A DNA stretch of 64,000 bases from assembly GCF_000759535.1 (NCBI RefSeq), contig NZ_CP009455.1, forward strand, positions 992,001-1,056,000, written 5' to 3'. The DNA is from Pseudomonas cremoricolorata. Lineage in GTDB: Bacteria; Pseudomonadota; Gammaproteobacteria; Pseudomonadales; Pseudomonadaceae. Below, piece by piece: positions 17,753 through 25,796 of the stretch. The number at the start of each line of letters is the position of its first letter. Position 1 is the stretch's first letter. Both the position numbers and the translations under genes were made by a program. Below the pieces are notes generated by a model. It had not been told where the DNA came from. It saw nothing but the letters and a program-made list of their open reading frames with translations, and made no database searches.

Positions 17753-17780
17753 TTTACAGCCGCCCCGCGATAGCTATAAT
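17753..17780 (+). promoter_or_regulatory. Promoter of tRNA-Thr
   Basis: TTTACA (17753-17758), 16 bp, then a perfect TATAAT (17775-17780), followed by a GC-rich discriminator 12 bp before the tRNA. Confidence 0.8.
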
Positions 17781-17791
17781 GACGCCCCATT

Positions 17792-17867
<76 letters not shown>

Positions 17868-17882
17868 TACGCAGTACTCAAG

Positions 17883-17909
17883 AGGCTCACCGGAAGGTGG
17901 GCCTTTTTT
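17883..17909 (+). terminator. Terminator of tRNA-Thr
   Basis: AGGCTCACC pairs with GGTGGGCCT around a GGAA tetraloop (one G-T wobble), followed by six T residues. Confidence 0.85.
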
Positions 17910-17964
17910 GTGTGTGCCGTATTCTGCCCAGCTTCATCGACTCATCACGGAACGGATAAGCCCT

Positions 17965-18597
17965 ATGCTACGGAAAGCCAGCAAACGATTGTTCCTCTTC
18001 GCGTCCATCGCCCTCTCCCTCAGCCTGTTGAGCGGTTGCTACGCCTCACGCTACTACGGCAAAACCCCACCCGATCCGGGCAAGGCCATCATCGTCGGCG
18101 CGATCACCGAAGCCTTCCTCAGCCAGCCCCACGGCCTGATAGTCGACATCGAACAGCAAGGCGAGCCAGAGACGCACCTGCGCCTGACCACCTTGGCCAA
18201 CGAAGACGACCAGCCCTCGCCCAACTTGCTGGGCCACCTCTACATGTATGAAGTACCGCCCGGAAACTACGCGTTCACCACCTGGAAGTACGAGTATTTC
18301 GCCGGCCACTCCATGGCACGGGCAACACCCGTGGTCTTCACCGTGCAGGCCGGAGAAGTCGCCTACATCGGAGACCAACGCGCCGACGACCTCAACCTCT
18401 GCCTGTCCAATCTAGACAAGGCCGAAGGCACCTTGCAGGCGCTCAAGCGCAAGTATCCCGTACTCAATGGCCGCACGATCGTCAACCTGACCGACAAAAC
18501 CGCGTTCCAGGACTGGCCAAGCTCGGACGCCAAAGACAACGGTAAAGGCCTCTGCGCCTTCTGGGCCAGCCTGCCCGCTGCTCCATCGAAGCAGTAA
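17965..18597 (+). CDS. Putative lipoprotein, 210 residues
   Basis: The ATG at 17965 starts a signal peptide ending in the lipobox LLSGC near residue 23. The mature domain contains LYMYEVPPGNYAFTTWKYE and a later TVQAGEVAYIGDQ, the pattern of small beta-sandwich surface lipoproteins related to DUF2846. No precise family is recognised. It is followed after 35 bp by a second lipoprotein in the same orientation, so the two are probably co-transcribed. A similar protein occurs at 25272 on the far side of the AT-rich defence segment. Confidence 0.75.
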   Translation: MLRKASKRLFLFASIALSLSLLSGCYASRYYGKTPPDPGKAIIVGAITEAFLSQPHGLIVDIEQQGEPETHLRLTTLANEDDQPSPNLLGHLYMYEVPPGNYAFTTWKYEYFAGHSMARATPVVFTVQAGEVAYIGDQRADDLNLCLSNLDKAEGTLQALKRKYPVLNGRTIVNLTDKTAFQDWPSSDAKDNGKGLCAFWASLPAAPSKQ

Positions 18598-18632
18598 CCA
18601 CCCCGCTTCAACGCGCGCAAGGAATCACCCCC

Positions 18633-19154
18633 ATGAAACGCCCCGCCGTACTCTGGCTATCCCTGCTAACAATCCTCACCCTGCTGACCGCCTGCACCAG
18701 CGGCCCCGACCTCAAAGGCCAACCCTTCTTCACCCCCCCAGCAGAATCCAGCCCCAACCAAGCCACCCTCTACTTCTACCGCACCGCCGCCAGCATCGGC
18801 GCCGGAGTTGCGCCAACCATCAAGATCGACGGCACCGCCGTCAGCAGCTTGCCATCCGGTGGCTACTTCAAAGTCACCCTTCCCGCCGGCACACACACCA
18901 TCGAATCGACTTCACCACCGTTTATTAGCGGCAAAGTGAGCAAACGATTCGACCTCGCGGTGGAGAACGGGAAGGTGTATTTCATTGCCGATCAGGTTAG
19001 CGATTCCGACTTTAAGGACGGGCAGACCTTGGATGGGGTGGACGAGGCCAGCTTTGGGCTTATGCCGTTTTACTTCAGGTATGCGCTGGTGCCGACGGAA
19101 GAGGCGTTGCGGGCGATTAAGTGGTGTCAGCGGGTGCCGGTTGGGGGGAAGTGA
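18633..19154 (+). CDS. DUF2846-type lipoprotein, 173 residues
   Basis: The signal peptide (residues 1-20) ends in LLTAC. The mature domain has the DUF2846 pattern: ATLYFYRTAASIGAG, then KIDGTAVSSLPSGGYFKVTLPAGTHTIES, and later VYFIADQV. The family is predicted to be an outer-membrane or periplasmic lipoprotein of unknown role. Codon use becomes poorer in C toward the 3' end (after about 18950) as the AT-rich segment approaches. It is the last gene before the composition shift. Confidence 0.82.
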   Translation: MKRPAVLWLSLLTILTLLTACTSGPDLKGQPFFTPPAESSPNQATLYFYRTAASIGAGVAPTIKIDGTAVSSLPSGGYFKVTLPAGTHTIESTSPPFISGKVSKRFDLAVENGKVYFIADQVSDSDFKDGQTLDGVDEASFGLMPFYFRYALVPTEEALRAIKWCQRVPVGGK

Positions 19155-19388
19155 TGGTGTGGGGTTGATCTGAACAGACGCCCCAGCTTAAGTGATGCGC
19201 ACCGGTTGCCGAGAGGCGTCCTGACGCGCCGATATGAGGGTTCTTGTGAGCGCTGAGCAGTGATCGTCGCTATCACTTGGCCTTCGCCACGCATAGGGCG
19301 CTCAAGGCGCGATGTCAAATGCTTAATGGCATCTTCGGCATGGATCCTGTGCTCAGCTGCCAACTACTTTGGTTATTGAGCATGTCCA

Positions 19389-19409
19389 CGATATGCGATA
19401 TGCGATATG
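19389..19409. repeat. Tandem repeat (CGATATG)x3
   Basis: Three perfect head-to-tail copies of a 7-mer, at the left edge of the AT-rich segment. Confidence 0.85.
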
Positions 19410-19549
19410 AACCACTTGCTAGCCGGCACCCCGACCAGCTCGCATAGCGCGCGGCAATGTCCCTCTACGCCACGACGAATGCGTTTCTAAGAGCGTTCGC
19501 TAAGCACTGGCATCGATAAAATCATTGGACATGGCAGAAACCACATTAT

Positions 19550-19581
19550 GTATTTTCTGGATACGAAAATACAGTACTGTA
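19550..19581. repeat. Paired dyads downstream of the helicase gene
   Basis: A perfect 8-bp inverted repeat GTATTTTC/GAAAATAC (19550-19557, 19565-19572, 7-nt loop) overlaps a 12-bp palindrome TACAGTACTGTA (19570-19581). It lies 150 bp beyond the stop codon of the leftward helicase gene. It could be a protein-binding or recombination site; it lacks the U-tract of a classic terminator. Confidence 0.55.
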
Positions 19582-19727
19582 CCGTTTACACGCTTTAACG
19601 AAAAATGACAACCGAACTTATTAAGCCATTACTTAGTAAAATACTTGTCTACCAGATGCACACCCATACTTAGTTACTATTGCCTGACGCGACCTCATAG
19701 CCCCAGGCACAGCTTTGATTTAGAAAC

Positions 19728-21653
19728 TCAATCTAGACTTGTAACATTTTCATCTCCAAACCAAACCTTCGCCTTCTGAATAACGGCTTCAGATGGCGAA
19801 TGATAAAACAATGCTAAATTTGACTTCGCACGGGTGCAACAAACATACAGAATTTTTCGCGTACGGCTTACCACACTCTCTTTATCCGCACGATCAGTGA
19901 ACAGATAGTCAAAATTATAGGAATTCCACCGACCATTATTGAGAACAACTAGAACATCGGAAAACTCTCTACCTTTGGTTTTATGCTGAGTAGAAAAGGG
20001 TGTAAACCCCTCAAGATATTCAAATAGCTTTTGAAATTGTGCAAATGGAAGCGCGGCAACTTGATTATAAATATAGCGTTTTGATTCAACAAATAACTTA
20101 AGACGATCATCAATTCTAACGATTCCCCCAGCATTAGCTTCATCGATGACTTGCTGGACCGTTTTGCCGTCGACCCTAGATAACCTTACAATCTCCTCTT
20201 TCAACCTAACTTTATCTTTTTTCGACGTAATGGCATGCTCAGTTATCCGAACAAACTCGTTGAATCTCCCCTCCAAGTACAACTGAACATTGTTTTGTAT
20301 TTTAAATAAATGCTTTATAAGATCATCTCTGTTACCACCGCCACGCCCCAACTCCCCTCTATCTGATTTCTGATCATCTATTAGCTGGTCCTTATTCACA
20401 TATAGAGAAGCAAGCTCAGTATATTGGTAGCCCAGCGCTTCATCATATACGGCTCGATGCTCCGCGATATAATCCGCCATGCCATCAGTGGGCTCAATGT
20501 TTTTTAAGGTTTTACCTACCTTCCCACTCTTCAAACCGACTAAAACTTCTCCAAATGTTTTCCCATCACAGATGAAATCAGGCTCACTCCTCTTAATATA
20601 GTTTTTTACTCTACGGACATACTCTAAAATCTTGTCACCATCATAAATTCTCATTAACTCACTGAAGCCTGCCTTTGCAGCGATTAGGTTATGGGTAAGA
20701 TTCAGCTCTTTCGCGCTTGAAGGTTCGGAAAAGTCCCAGCCAAGAAATCTCTTTACAACATTAACATCATCATTCGAAGAGTATATAAACTGTATGCATC
20801 CGTTCTTTACACTTCCGTCCTCGGCCATATTGGGAGCATTCAAGTCTTTAGAAGGAACTTGAAAAATCCCATCATTTCTAAGTTTGTTTGCCAAATCGAT
20901 TATATTTTTTGGGTTCCTCCTGTTTTCTTCTTTCTTTATTTCCCTTACCTGCCCAACACCCTCCCCTTTGTATAAATCTAAATCCCCTATACCTTCCTCA
21001 TAAATTGCTTGCATTGCATCGCCGAAAAACCCAACAACATTTGGGCATCCGACTCTAGTCAGCTGTGTGAGAAGTATGTCCACAACCTCAGCCTGAGTGT
21101 CCTGATATTCATCCACAAGAATATATGGATAGCAATCTTTCAGAATTCTACATAATTTGTCATATCGTTTAAACATCTCATTAGCAAGAACGATAACCTC
21201 ACTATGAGAAATAATCCCCTCCCTAAATTTTACGTACTCCTTATACCTAACATCCCCATCAATTTCAGCCAAGCTTGTCGGTTCGCCGTTAGCATCCAAA
21301 ATTTTGAAATTTGATATATCACTGTCATTAATCAGCGATAACAGAACTTCTTTTAGCTCAATTTGGAAGTGCTTAATTACTCCCCAAAGAAAGTCATGTA
21401 TCGTAGAAACGTGTAGATTTGGATGACTGGCTCTACTCTCAATCTCCCGGACCGCCGCGTTGGTGTAGGTTATACACGCTACGCGCGCTAAAGGCTTGAG
21501 GGTAACCAAGCTCGTTATAACCTCTACCAAAGAATATGTTTTTCCACTTCCAGCACCACCACTCAGTAAAAAACTCTTGCCCTCATTGATAGCATCTAAA
21601 ATCTTTCTAGTCTCTTCACTAACGCCCTCTAAATTTTTCATTTGCGCAACCAT
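19728..21653 (-). CDS. UvrD/PcrA-like SF1 helicase, Gabija GajB-like, long form
   Basis: This 641-residue helicase is the second gene of a two-gene defence-type module. Motif I GGAGSGKT is at residues 32-39, Ia TYTNAAVREI near 62-71, and II VDEYQDTQ at 180-187. III is GFFGDAMQAIYE and IV-like ENRRNPKNI. Motif V is TQHKTKGREFSDVLVV and VI LYVCCTRAK near the C-terminus. It is longer than archetypal GajB (about 490 residues). The extra length lies mainly in a charged region around residues 330-530 without recognisable motifs. The frame is open to 21689, but ATG 21653 has a strong AGGAGG seven bases upstream, inside the 3' end of the nuclease gene. The 16-bp overlap implies coupled translation. 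AT-rich codon use marks it as acquired. Confidence 0.8.
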   Translation of the reverse strand: MVAQMKNLEGVSEETRKILDAINEGKSFLLSGGAGSGKTYSLVEVITSLVTLKPLARVACITYTNAAVREIESRASHPNLHVSTIHDFLWGVIKHFQIELKEVLLSLINDSDISNFKILDANGEPTSLAEIDGDVRYKEYVKFREGIISHSEVIVLANEMFKRYDKLCRILKDCYPYILVDEYQDTQAEVVDILLTQLTRVGCPNVVGFFGDAMQAIYEEGIGDLDLYKGEGVGQVREIKKEENRRNPKNIIDLANKLRNDGIFQVPSKDLNAPNMAEDGSVKNGCIQFIYSSNDDVNVVKRFLGWDFSEPSSAKELNLTHNLIAAKAGFSELMRIYDGDKILEYVRRVKNYIKRSEPDFICDGKTFGEVLVGLKSGKVGKTLKNIEPTDGMADYIAEHRAVYDEALGYQYTELASLYVNKDQLIDDQKSDRGELGRGGGNRDDLIKHLFKIQNNVQLYLEGRFNEFVRITEHAITSKKDKVRLKEEIVRLSRVDGKTVQQVIDEANAGGIVRIDDRLKLFVESKRYIYNQVAALPFAQFQKLFEYLEGFTPFSTQHKTKGREFSDVLVVLNNGRWNSYNFDYLFTDRADKESVVSRTRKILYVCCTRAKSNLALFYHSPSEAVIQKAKVWFGDENVTSLD

Positions 21654-23776
21654 TCCAACCCCTCCTGGATATAGTGAGGTGTTTTCCAATTGGAAAATTC
21701 AGATTTATCATCCGGTATACTATTAAGCAAAATCTCAATCGCTAACGAAGGCTTTTTGCCAACTGCCTTCTCTGCAAATTCGAATGCACAGCACTCGTTA
21801 TTTACGTATTTATTAAACCACTTAGGCGTTAGAGAGGGAAACTTCTCGTGGTCCGTTCCAAGGAGTGCTTTGTTAATTGAAAAAAAAGCATCCTCGAAGC
21901 TTCTTCCATGATAGCCGTTATCTTCAGTTTGATATGCCAAGAAAACAGACCCAGCGACATCAACTTTCCACTCACCTCCGACTTTAGATAAAGCCTTACT
22001 TTCAGCACCAAGTGAAGTAAAGTAGCCCAAGTCCTCTCTAACCTTGCCGTGATAAAATATCAACGATCCATTCGCTGTGTGGTCTGCCGCAGGGTCATCA
22101 GGACGACATTTTCTGGTCTCTATTTTTTGATTACCATTTTTATACCGTTGCGGAGTAACCCCATCCCTTTCAAAAAGTAGCTCTTTAATGCCGCTATCTA
22201 TGTCGGTCAGGACTAGAGCTTTAATGCCAATGAAATGAATAAACTTCTCAAAAATCTGCGCATGCGCTCCTACCTCCACAATCGAGACATTCTGAGAAAG
22301 TAGCGGCATGACACCAGTATCTGGGAACTCTTTATCAAGTTTTCGCATCATTGCTGGCAAAAGAATCTTTTCAGTGTCACCCTCAACCAGTATTGCTTTG
22401 TCAGCAAAAAACAGCTCAGCACGATTCAATGTAAGATATTGCTTGAGAAATCTATAGCAAAGTTCACCTTGAGCATTATCATCCGCACCATCAGACGAAT
22501 ACTCAGACTTGAGAGACTTGAGATTTTTTGCGTCTACGCTGTTAGAAAAAGGCGACTTTCTCAAATACTTAATATCATCAAAATCACACTCCGCCACTAT
22601 ATGAGAAGAATGCGTACTTATAATCGTTTGAAGATGAATTTCTATACCATCCTCTCTCACCCTACTTTCTTCTAACAACGACTTAATATTCTTAATAAAA
22701 GTATATTGCATTTGAGGATGCGTATGCGCTTCCGGCTCCTCAATAAAGAGCAAATTAATAGTAGCAGGACTTTCCTTGCTAGGCCGCCTGAAAGAGCTCA
22801 TCAGCATCTCTATCTCAAAAATCATACTAATTAAGTTCATATACCCGAGACCATTAAAGTGCTCTGGCAGATCATGCGAACCATGGGTATACATTACTGT
22901 TGTATTCCCATCCAGCAACTCTCGATGCTGCAAGGTAGATGCAATTTTTATATGCGTCTCCGACAATCTTGAACCCCCAAACTTTGCCACCTTACTCAAC
23001 AATCCAGAAAACATGTTCTGATAGATTTCACTCAGCTCTGTGTCGGTTGACCGTAACTGCTTCTTGAAACCTTCAACAGCTTCCTGCTGCTCTTGGTTCT
23101 CAGATGTCTTTTTATAGATAATTGCAGTCTGAGTGGAAAGTGTCTTATCATTGTCTCTATTCGTAACACTCCGCTTCGCACCGATAGACCTGAATGAGAT
23201 GACATTAGCCAGGCTAATATTTTCCTTATTTAAATCCGTGAACACTTCCGGATCACTATAGGAAAAGCTTTTTTTCCGAATCTGGTCAAAATAAATGTGC
23301 TGGTTTTCTTTAAGGAACAAACTAGGGTCGTTGTCATATTTGTCTTTTATAGCACTGAAGTCATTCCGCATTGCCGTCAACTGGGAGTAGCTAATCAAAT
23401 ACTCAAATCCGAGCACAATATGATTGTCATCAGGATCCAAACTCATTATCAACTGACTTACCGCTGACAAATCATCTAAATCATCATACTCAATGCACAA
23501 CTTTAAAGTTATACCTAAGGGTAAATAGTCACTCTCCAAACCTATGGGCTTGACTCCGCTAACCAAGTCACTTAGAGCTGCTTTTAGATCAACGTTAAAA
23601 TCGTCAAAAACTATTTTATTCTTATCAGATGAGTTTATAAATTTTTCTAATGCGGAAAGCAGCGAAGTTTTTCCGCTATTGTTTTTACCCAGCACCAGAG
23701 AAAGATTACTCTCAAGATCAAGAGAAAAATTCTTCAACAAACGAAAATTGCCGACTTCAATCCTTACTATTTTCAT
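21638..23776 (-). CDS. OLD-family ATPase with TOPRIM nuclease domain, Gabija GajA-like, long form
   Basis: This 712-residue protein has an ABC-type ATPase half: Walker A GKNNSGKT at residues 30-37, Walker B NLLFIEEPEAHTHPQM, and the H-loop ISTHSSHIV. A TOPRIM domain follows, with the catalytic Glu in ILVEGDTEKILLP and the acidic pair in VLTDIDSG. An ATPase-TOPRIM protein followed by a UvrD-like helicase is the class 2 OLD arrangement known as Gabija. There GajA cuts DNA and is held off by normal nucleotide levels. Archetypal GajA is near 580 residues; this one is larger, with extra length in the ATPase insertion and the C-terminus. ATG 23776 is chosen because AAGG lies six bases upstream; a TTG two codons earlier is the alternative. 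Base composition is far more AT-rich than that of the neighbours. Confidence 0.8.
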   Translation of the reverse strand: MKIVRIEVGNFRLLKNFSLDLESNLSLVLGKNNSGKTSLLSALEKFINSSDKNKIVFDDFNVDLKAALSDLVSGVKPIGLESDYLPLGITLKLCIEYDDLDDLSAVSQLIMSLDPDDNHIVLGFEYLISYSQLTAMRNDFSAIKDKYDNDPSLFLKENQHIYFDQIRKKSFSYSDPEVFTDLNKENISLANVISFRSIGAKRSVTNRDNDKTLSTQTAIIYKKTSENQEQQEAVEGFKKQLRSTDTELSEIYQNMFSGLLSKVAKFGGSRLSETHIKIASTLQHRELLDGNTTVMYTHGSHDLPEHFNGLGYMNLISMIFEIEMLMSSFRRPSKESPATINLLFIEEPEAHTHPQMQYTFIKNIKSLLEESRVREDGIEIHLQTIISTHSSHIVAECDFDDIKYLRKSPFSNSVDAKNLKSLKSEYSSDGADDNAQGELCYRFLKQYLTLNRAELFFADKAILVEGDTEKILLPAMMRKLDKEFPDTGVMPLLSQNVSIVEVGAHAQIFEKFIHFIGIKALVLTDIDSGIKELLFERDGVTPQRYKNGNQKIETRKCRPDDPAADHTANGSLIFYHGKVREDLGYFTSLGAESKALSKVGGEWKVDVAGSVFLAYQTEDNGYHGRSFEDAFFSINKALLGTDHEKFPSLTPKWFNKYVNNECCAFEFAEKAVGKKPSLAIEILLNSIPDDKSEFSNWKTPHYIQEGLEWLRK

Positions 23777-24556
23777 AACCAACCTTAAATTAGAAAAATA
23801 CTACATTGCATTTATATACCAGACGCATCTCATCCTTGGCATAGAAAGACCGATAGTTAATCAACAAAAGTATATCTATCGGCGTGCCTCGTGCTGATAT
23901 GAATTAGCTTAAGCGTTTAAGCGGCTTCTCTGCATTCATGCTAACCAAACCTATTGCTGCCAAGTTTTGTAAAAACCACGGGTGCTGGCCACTTGCCAGA
24001 CAGTAACTAAAGCTTGGGGCAGTCGGCAAGAGGCTTCAACACGGACAGCGGGGATCACACTCGTAAATACGGAGGCTGTAGTGGATAGCAGGATAGATAT
24101 GTAGAGACAGCTTTTTATTAATTGCTAAAACACCAATAAAAACATGTAGTTAGAGAAGATCTTGAGTCTTGGGGCCGCGACCCACACAAGCACAGCCCCT
24201 CTCGCCCGATACATCCGGTCCCGCCCCCTCCCACTTCCCACATCCCTTTCCGAAACATCTGACTCTTACCCCATATCAATCCCCCGTCCTAGGAAATACC
24301 CTACACCCCCTGTCGATCCGCGTCTGATTGCGCTGGGAAATCCACCCTCCTACCCTCGCTGGGTCGCTGAAAACTTCAGTGATCGGGGTGTGGAAACCTT
24401 GGCAATCATCGATCGACCTGCCGTTATGGCAGCTGTGCGCGGGAGGCCTTTGGCCTACCGGGTTTCTCGATGTCCGGTTTTCCACCCCGCGTACAGCTGC
24501 CACCCTTCGTGTGGAAACGATGGTTGGTAGCTTTCATTACCTCATCGAGCCTACTT
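23777..24556. other. Gene-free interval: defence-module promoter side, composition switch and structured leader
   Basis: These 780 bp hold no convincing gene. The left 350-400 bp are AT-rich and must contain the leftward promoter for the nuclease-helicase pair; a TATAAA-like -10 lies near 23812 but no -35 is clear. Near 24160 the composition switches back to high GC, marking the right edge of the acquired segment. The right part contains a strong paired element (24404-24525), listed separately. Confidence 0.55.
24404..24525 (+). ncRNA. Candidate structured RNA leader (multi-branched stem) upstream of the small gene at 24557
   Basis: The core is a 16-bp helix, 24428-24443 with 24486-24501, having a single G-T wobble. 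Inside it sit two hairpins: AGGCC/GGCCT with a 3-nt loop (24444-24456) and ACCGG/CCGGT (24457-24477). Outside, AATCATCG (24404-24411) pairs with CGATGGTT (24518-24525), leaving two matching 16-nt unpaired arms. The whole ends 31 bases before the start codon of a small gene that has no obvious ribosome binding site. It could be a cis-regulatory RNA or an interspersed palindromic element. No promoter was identified, so transcription is inferred. Confidence 0.5.
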
Positions 24557-24799
24557 ATGAAAAAGATCGTCCCAGATCCACCGCACCTGACCCTGATCCA
24601 GACCTCATCCCTACCCGCCGACCTCATCCCACCCGACGCGCTCGCCGTCGCCAACGACCTTCTCCTCTCCATTCACCAAGCGCTCAACGACTACTGCCAC
24701 ACCCACCCTACCGCTCCTGCCCTGAATAAGCTGCGAAACGCAGCCCACAGCGCCAACACCGCAAGCGCCCTCATCACCCACGCGCTCACCGGCATGTGA
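24557..24799 (+). CDS. Small DUF6124-like protein paired with a DUF3077 gene
   Basis: This predicted 80-residue acidic-to-neutral helical protein starts MKKIVPDPPHLTLIQ. The layout is a KKIVPDPP head followed by an Ala-rich helix (LRNAAHSANTASALITHAL). It is typical of small Pseudomonas proteins of unknown function that sit before DUF3077 genes. The upstream frame is open to 24470, but ATG 24557 begins the recognisable head. No clear Shine-Dalgarno precedes it, and a strong RNA-like structure lies just upstream. It precedes the DUF3077 gene by 25 bases and is probably co-transcribed with it. Confidence 0.65.
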   Translation: MKKIVPDPPHLTLIQTSSLPADLIPPDALAVANDLLLSIHQALNDYCHTHPTAPALNKLRNAAHSANTASALITHALTGM

Positions 24800-24824
24800 T
24801 ACGGCCATGGAGGGAGGTTCAGCC

Positions 24825-25097
24825 ATGAACGAAAAACACCAACCAAACGTAACCGTCGGCATCCAACCTTTCTGCGAACTCGACGAAAACCCAGCGCATC
24901 TGTTCCGGGTCATGCCCGGCATTCCCTTCGAACAGGCGTACGAGCAGGTCTCGGTGCTGCTGGGCTATATCCGCCATCTGCTTCATGAGGGGGATCTGGC
25001 GGATGATCATAAGTTGCTGGGGGCTGCGGGCTACTTGAGCAGCTTGGCCAAGGCGGTCATGGATGACATCGAGGTTGCCCGAGCAGGCCACCCTTAA
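24825..25097 (+). CDS. DUF3077 family protein, 90 residues
   Basis: The motif HLFRVMPGIPFEQAYEQVSVLLGYIRHLL and the C-terminal LLGAAGYLSSLAKAVMDDIE match the DUF3077 pattern: a short beta part (FxVxPGI) and two helices. Function is unknown; these genes are abundant in multiple copies in P. putida-group genomes. ATG 24825 is chosen over the frame-opening codon at 24807 because GGAGGGAGG lies about 6-7 bases upstream. A terminator-like hairpin follows at 25106. Confidence 0.78.
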   Translation: MNEKHQPNVTVGIQPFCELDENPAHLFRVMPGIPFEQAYEQVSVLLGYIRHLLHEGDLADDHKLLGAAGYLSSLAKAVMDDIEVARAGHP

Positions 25098-25105
25098 GGC
25101 TCACG

Positions 25106-25129
25106 AGCCCCTACTAAAATAGGGGCATT
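25106..25129 (+). terminator. Terminator-like hairpin after the DUF3077 gene
   Basis: GCCCCTA pairs with TAGGGGC around a 6-nt loop (25106-25125), followed by ATTTC. Confidence 0.6.
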
Positions 25130-25271
25130 TCACCATCTAAGGCATCACTGTCCCCCGGCATCGTTTTACTACCGAAATCCGGCCCTGGCATAATGCCGCT
25201 CAGTTAAGCCTTTGAAGGACAGGCTTTTCGACCAATTCGATCGCTTCAATAACAGCACAGGAATGGACTCT

Positions 25272-25796
25272 ATGGCTTTTCGGCTGCTAGGCCTCACGGC
25301 AATACTTCTAATGACATCGGCTTGTTCGAACCATCAGTACAAGACCTATGTCGGCAGCCTGGACGACCCGGCGATTCAGGTTCTGGATTTATCCGAGGGC
25401 GCAGCTAATGCGCCAATTCTCTACTTCGACACGCGGCAGTTCCGAGAGCTAGGCGTGCCCTTTCACCGTCTGCTGCTCGCCGTGCGCGTGGATGGCAAAC
25501 AGCTCCCTGATGCGGGCAAGCATTCCATTCTCAATTACTCGGGCTACCAGGCACTGCGTCTAGCGCCAGGCGAACACTCGGTGGAGTGGTGCTGGGTGTC
25601 GATGAACAAGCTGGGCACGGGCGGTGGCAAGTGCGGCTTTGGTGCTCCGGCTCTCAACTTGGAAGCCGGTAAGCACTATCTTGCGACGTGGTCTTCATCT
25701 ACCTCGGTCACCGGACTCAGGGGCCGTGAGCAGATGGAGATCAGCGTCTCCTCTTATGTGCTGGAGCAAGGGACTAATAAGCAGGTATTTCCCTGA
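25272..25796 (+). CDS. Putative lipoprotein, 174 residues (DUF2846-like fold)
   Basis: The signal peptide MAFRLLGLTAILLMTSAC ends in a lipobox. The second ATG (25272) is preferred over 25263 because AGGA at 25259-25262 is well spaced only for the second. The mature domain contains LLLAVRVDGKQLP, then YQALRLAPGEHSVEWCW and HYLATWSSS. This is the same strand pattern (DGK, then aliphatic-PGxH) as the lipoprotein at 18633. A disulfide-capable Cys pair (CWVS and GKCGFG) is present. Function is unknown. It stands alone on the right side of the defence segment. Confidence 0.78.
   Translation: MAFRLLGLTAILLMTSACSNHQYKTYVGSLDDPAIQVLDLSEGAANAPILYFDTRQFRELGVPFHRLLLAVRVDGKQLPDAGKHSILNYSGYQALRLAPGEHSVEWCWVSMNKLGTGGGKCGFGAPALNLEAGKHYLATWSSSTSVTGLRGREQMEISVSSYVLEQGTNKQVFP

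Larger units (their letters stand above)
19155..19727. other. Transition zone into the AT-rich segment; no intact gene
   Basis: This 573-bp stretch drops in GC from left to right. The left part (19160-19500) reads like eroded coding DNA on the minus strand with stops, but I cannot identify it. It contains a perfect tandem triplet (CGATATG)x3 at 19389-19409 and a cluster of dyads at 19550-19581. No integrase, IS terminal repeat pair or duplicated target is visible. Confidence 0.5.

Noticed and set aside
19389..19409. CRISPR-like array
   Set aside because: Only a 7-bp unit repeated three times without spacers; no cas genes in the window.
24276..24503. Minus-strand 75-codon frame in the structured region
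   Set aside because: It coincides with the paired element and lacks a start signal; the base pairing explains the open frame better.
24557..25097. Toxin-antitoxin pair
   Set aside because: Gene sizes fit, but the products match the small-gene pattern of DUF6124/DUF3077 and show no toxin fold or DNA-binding antitoxin motif.
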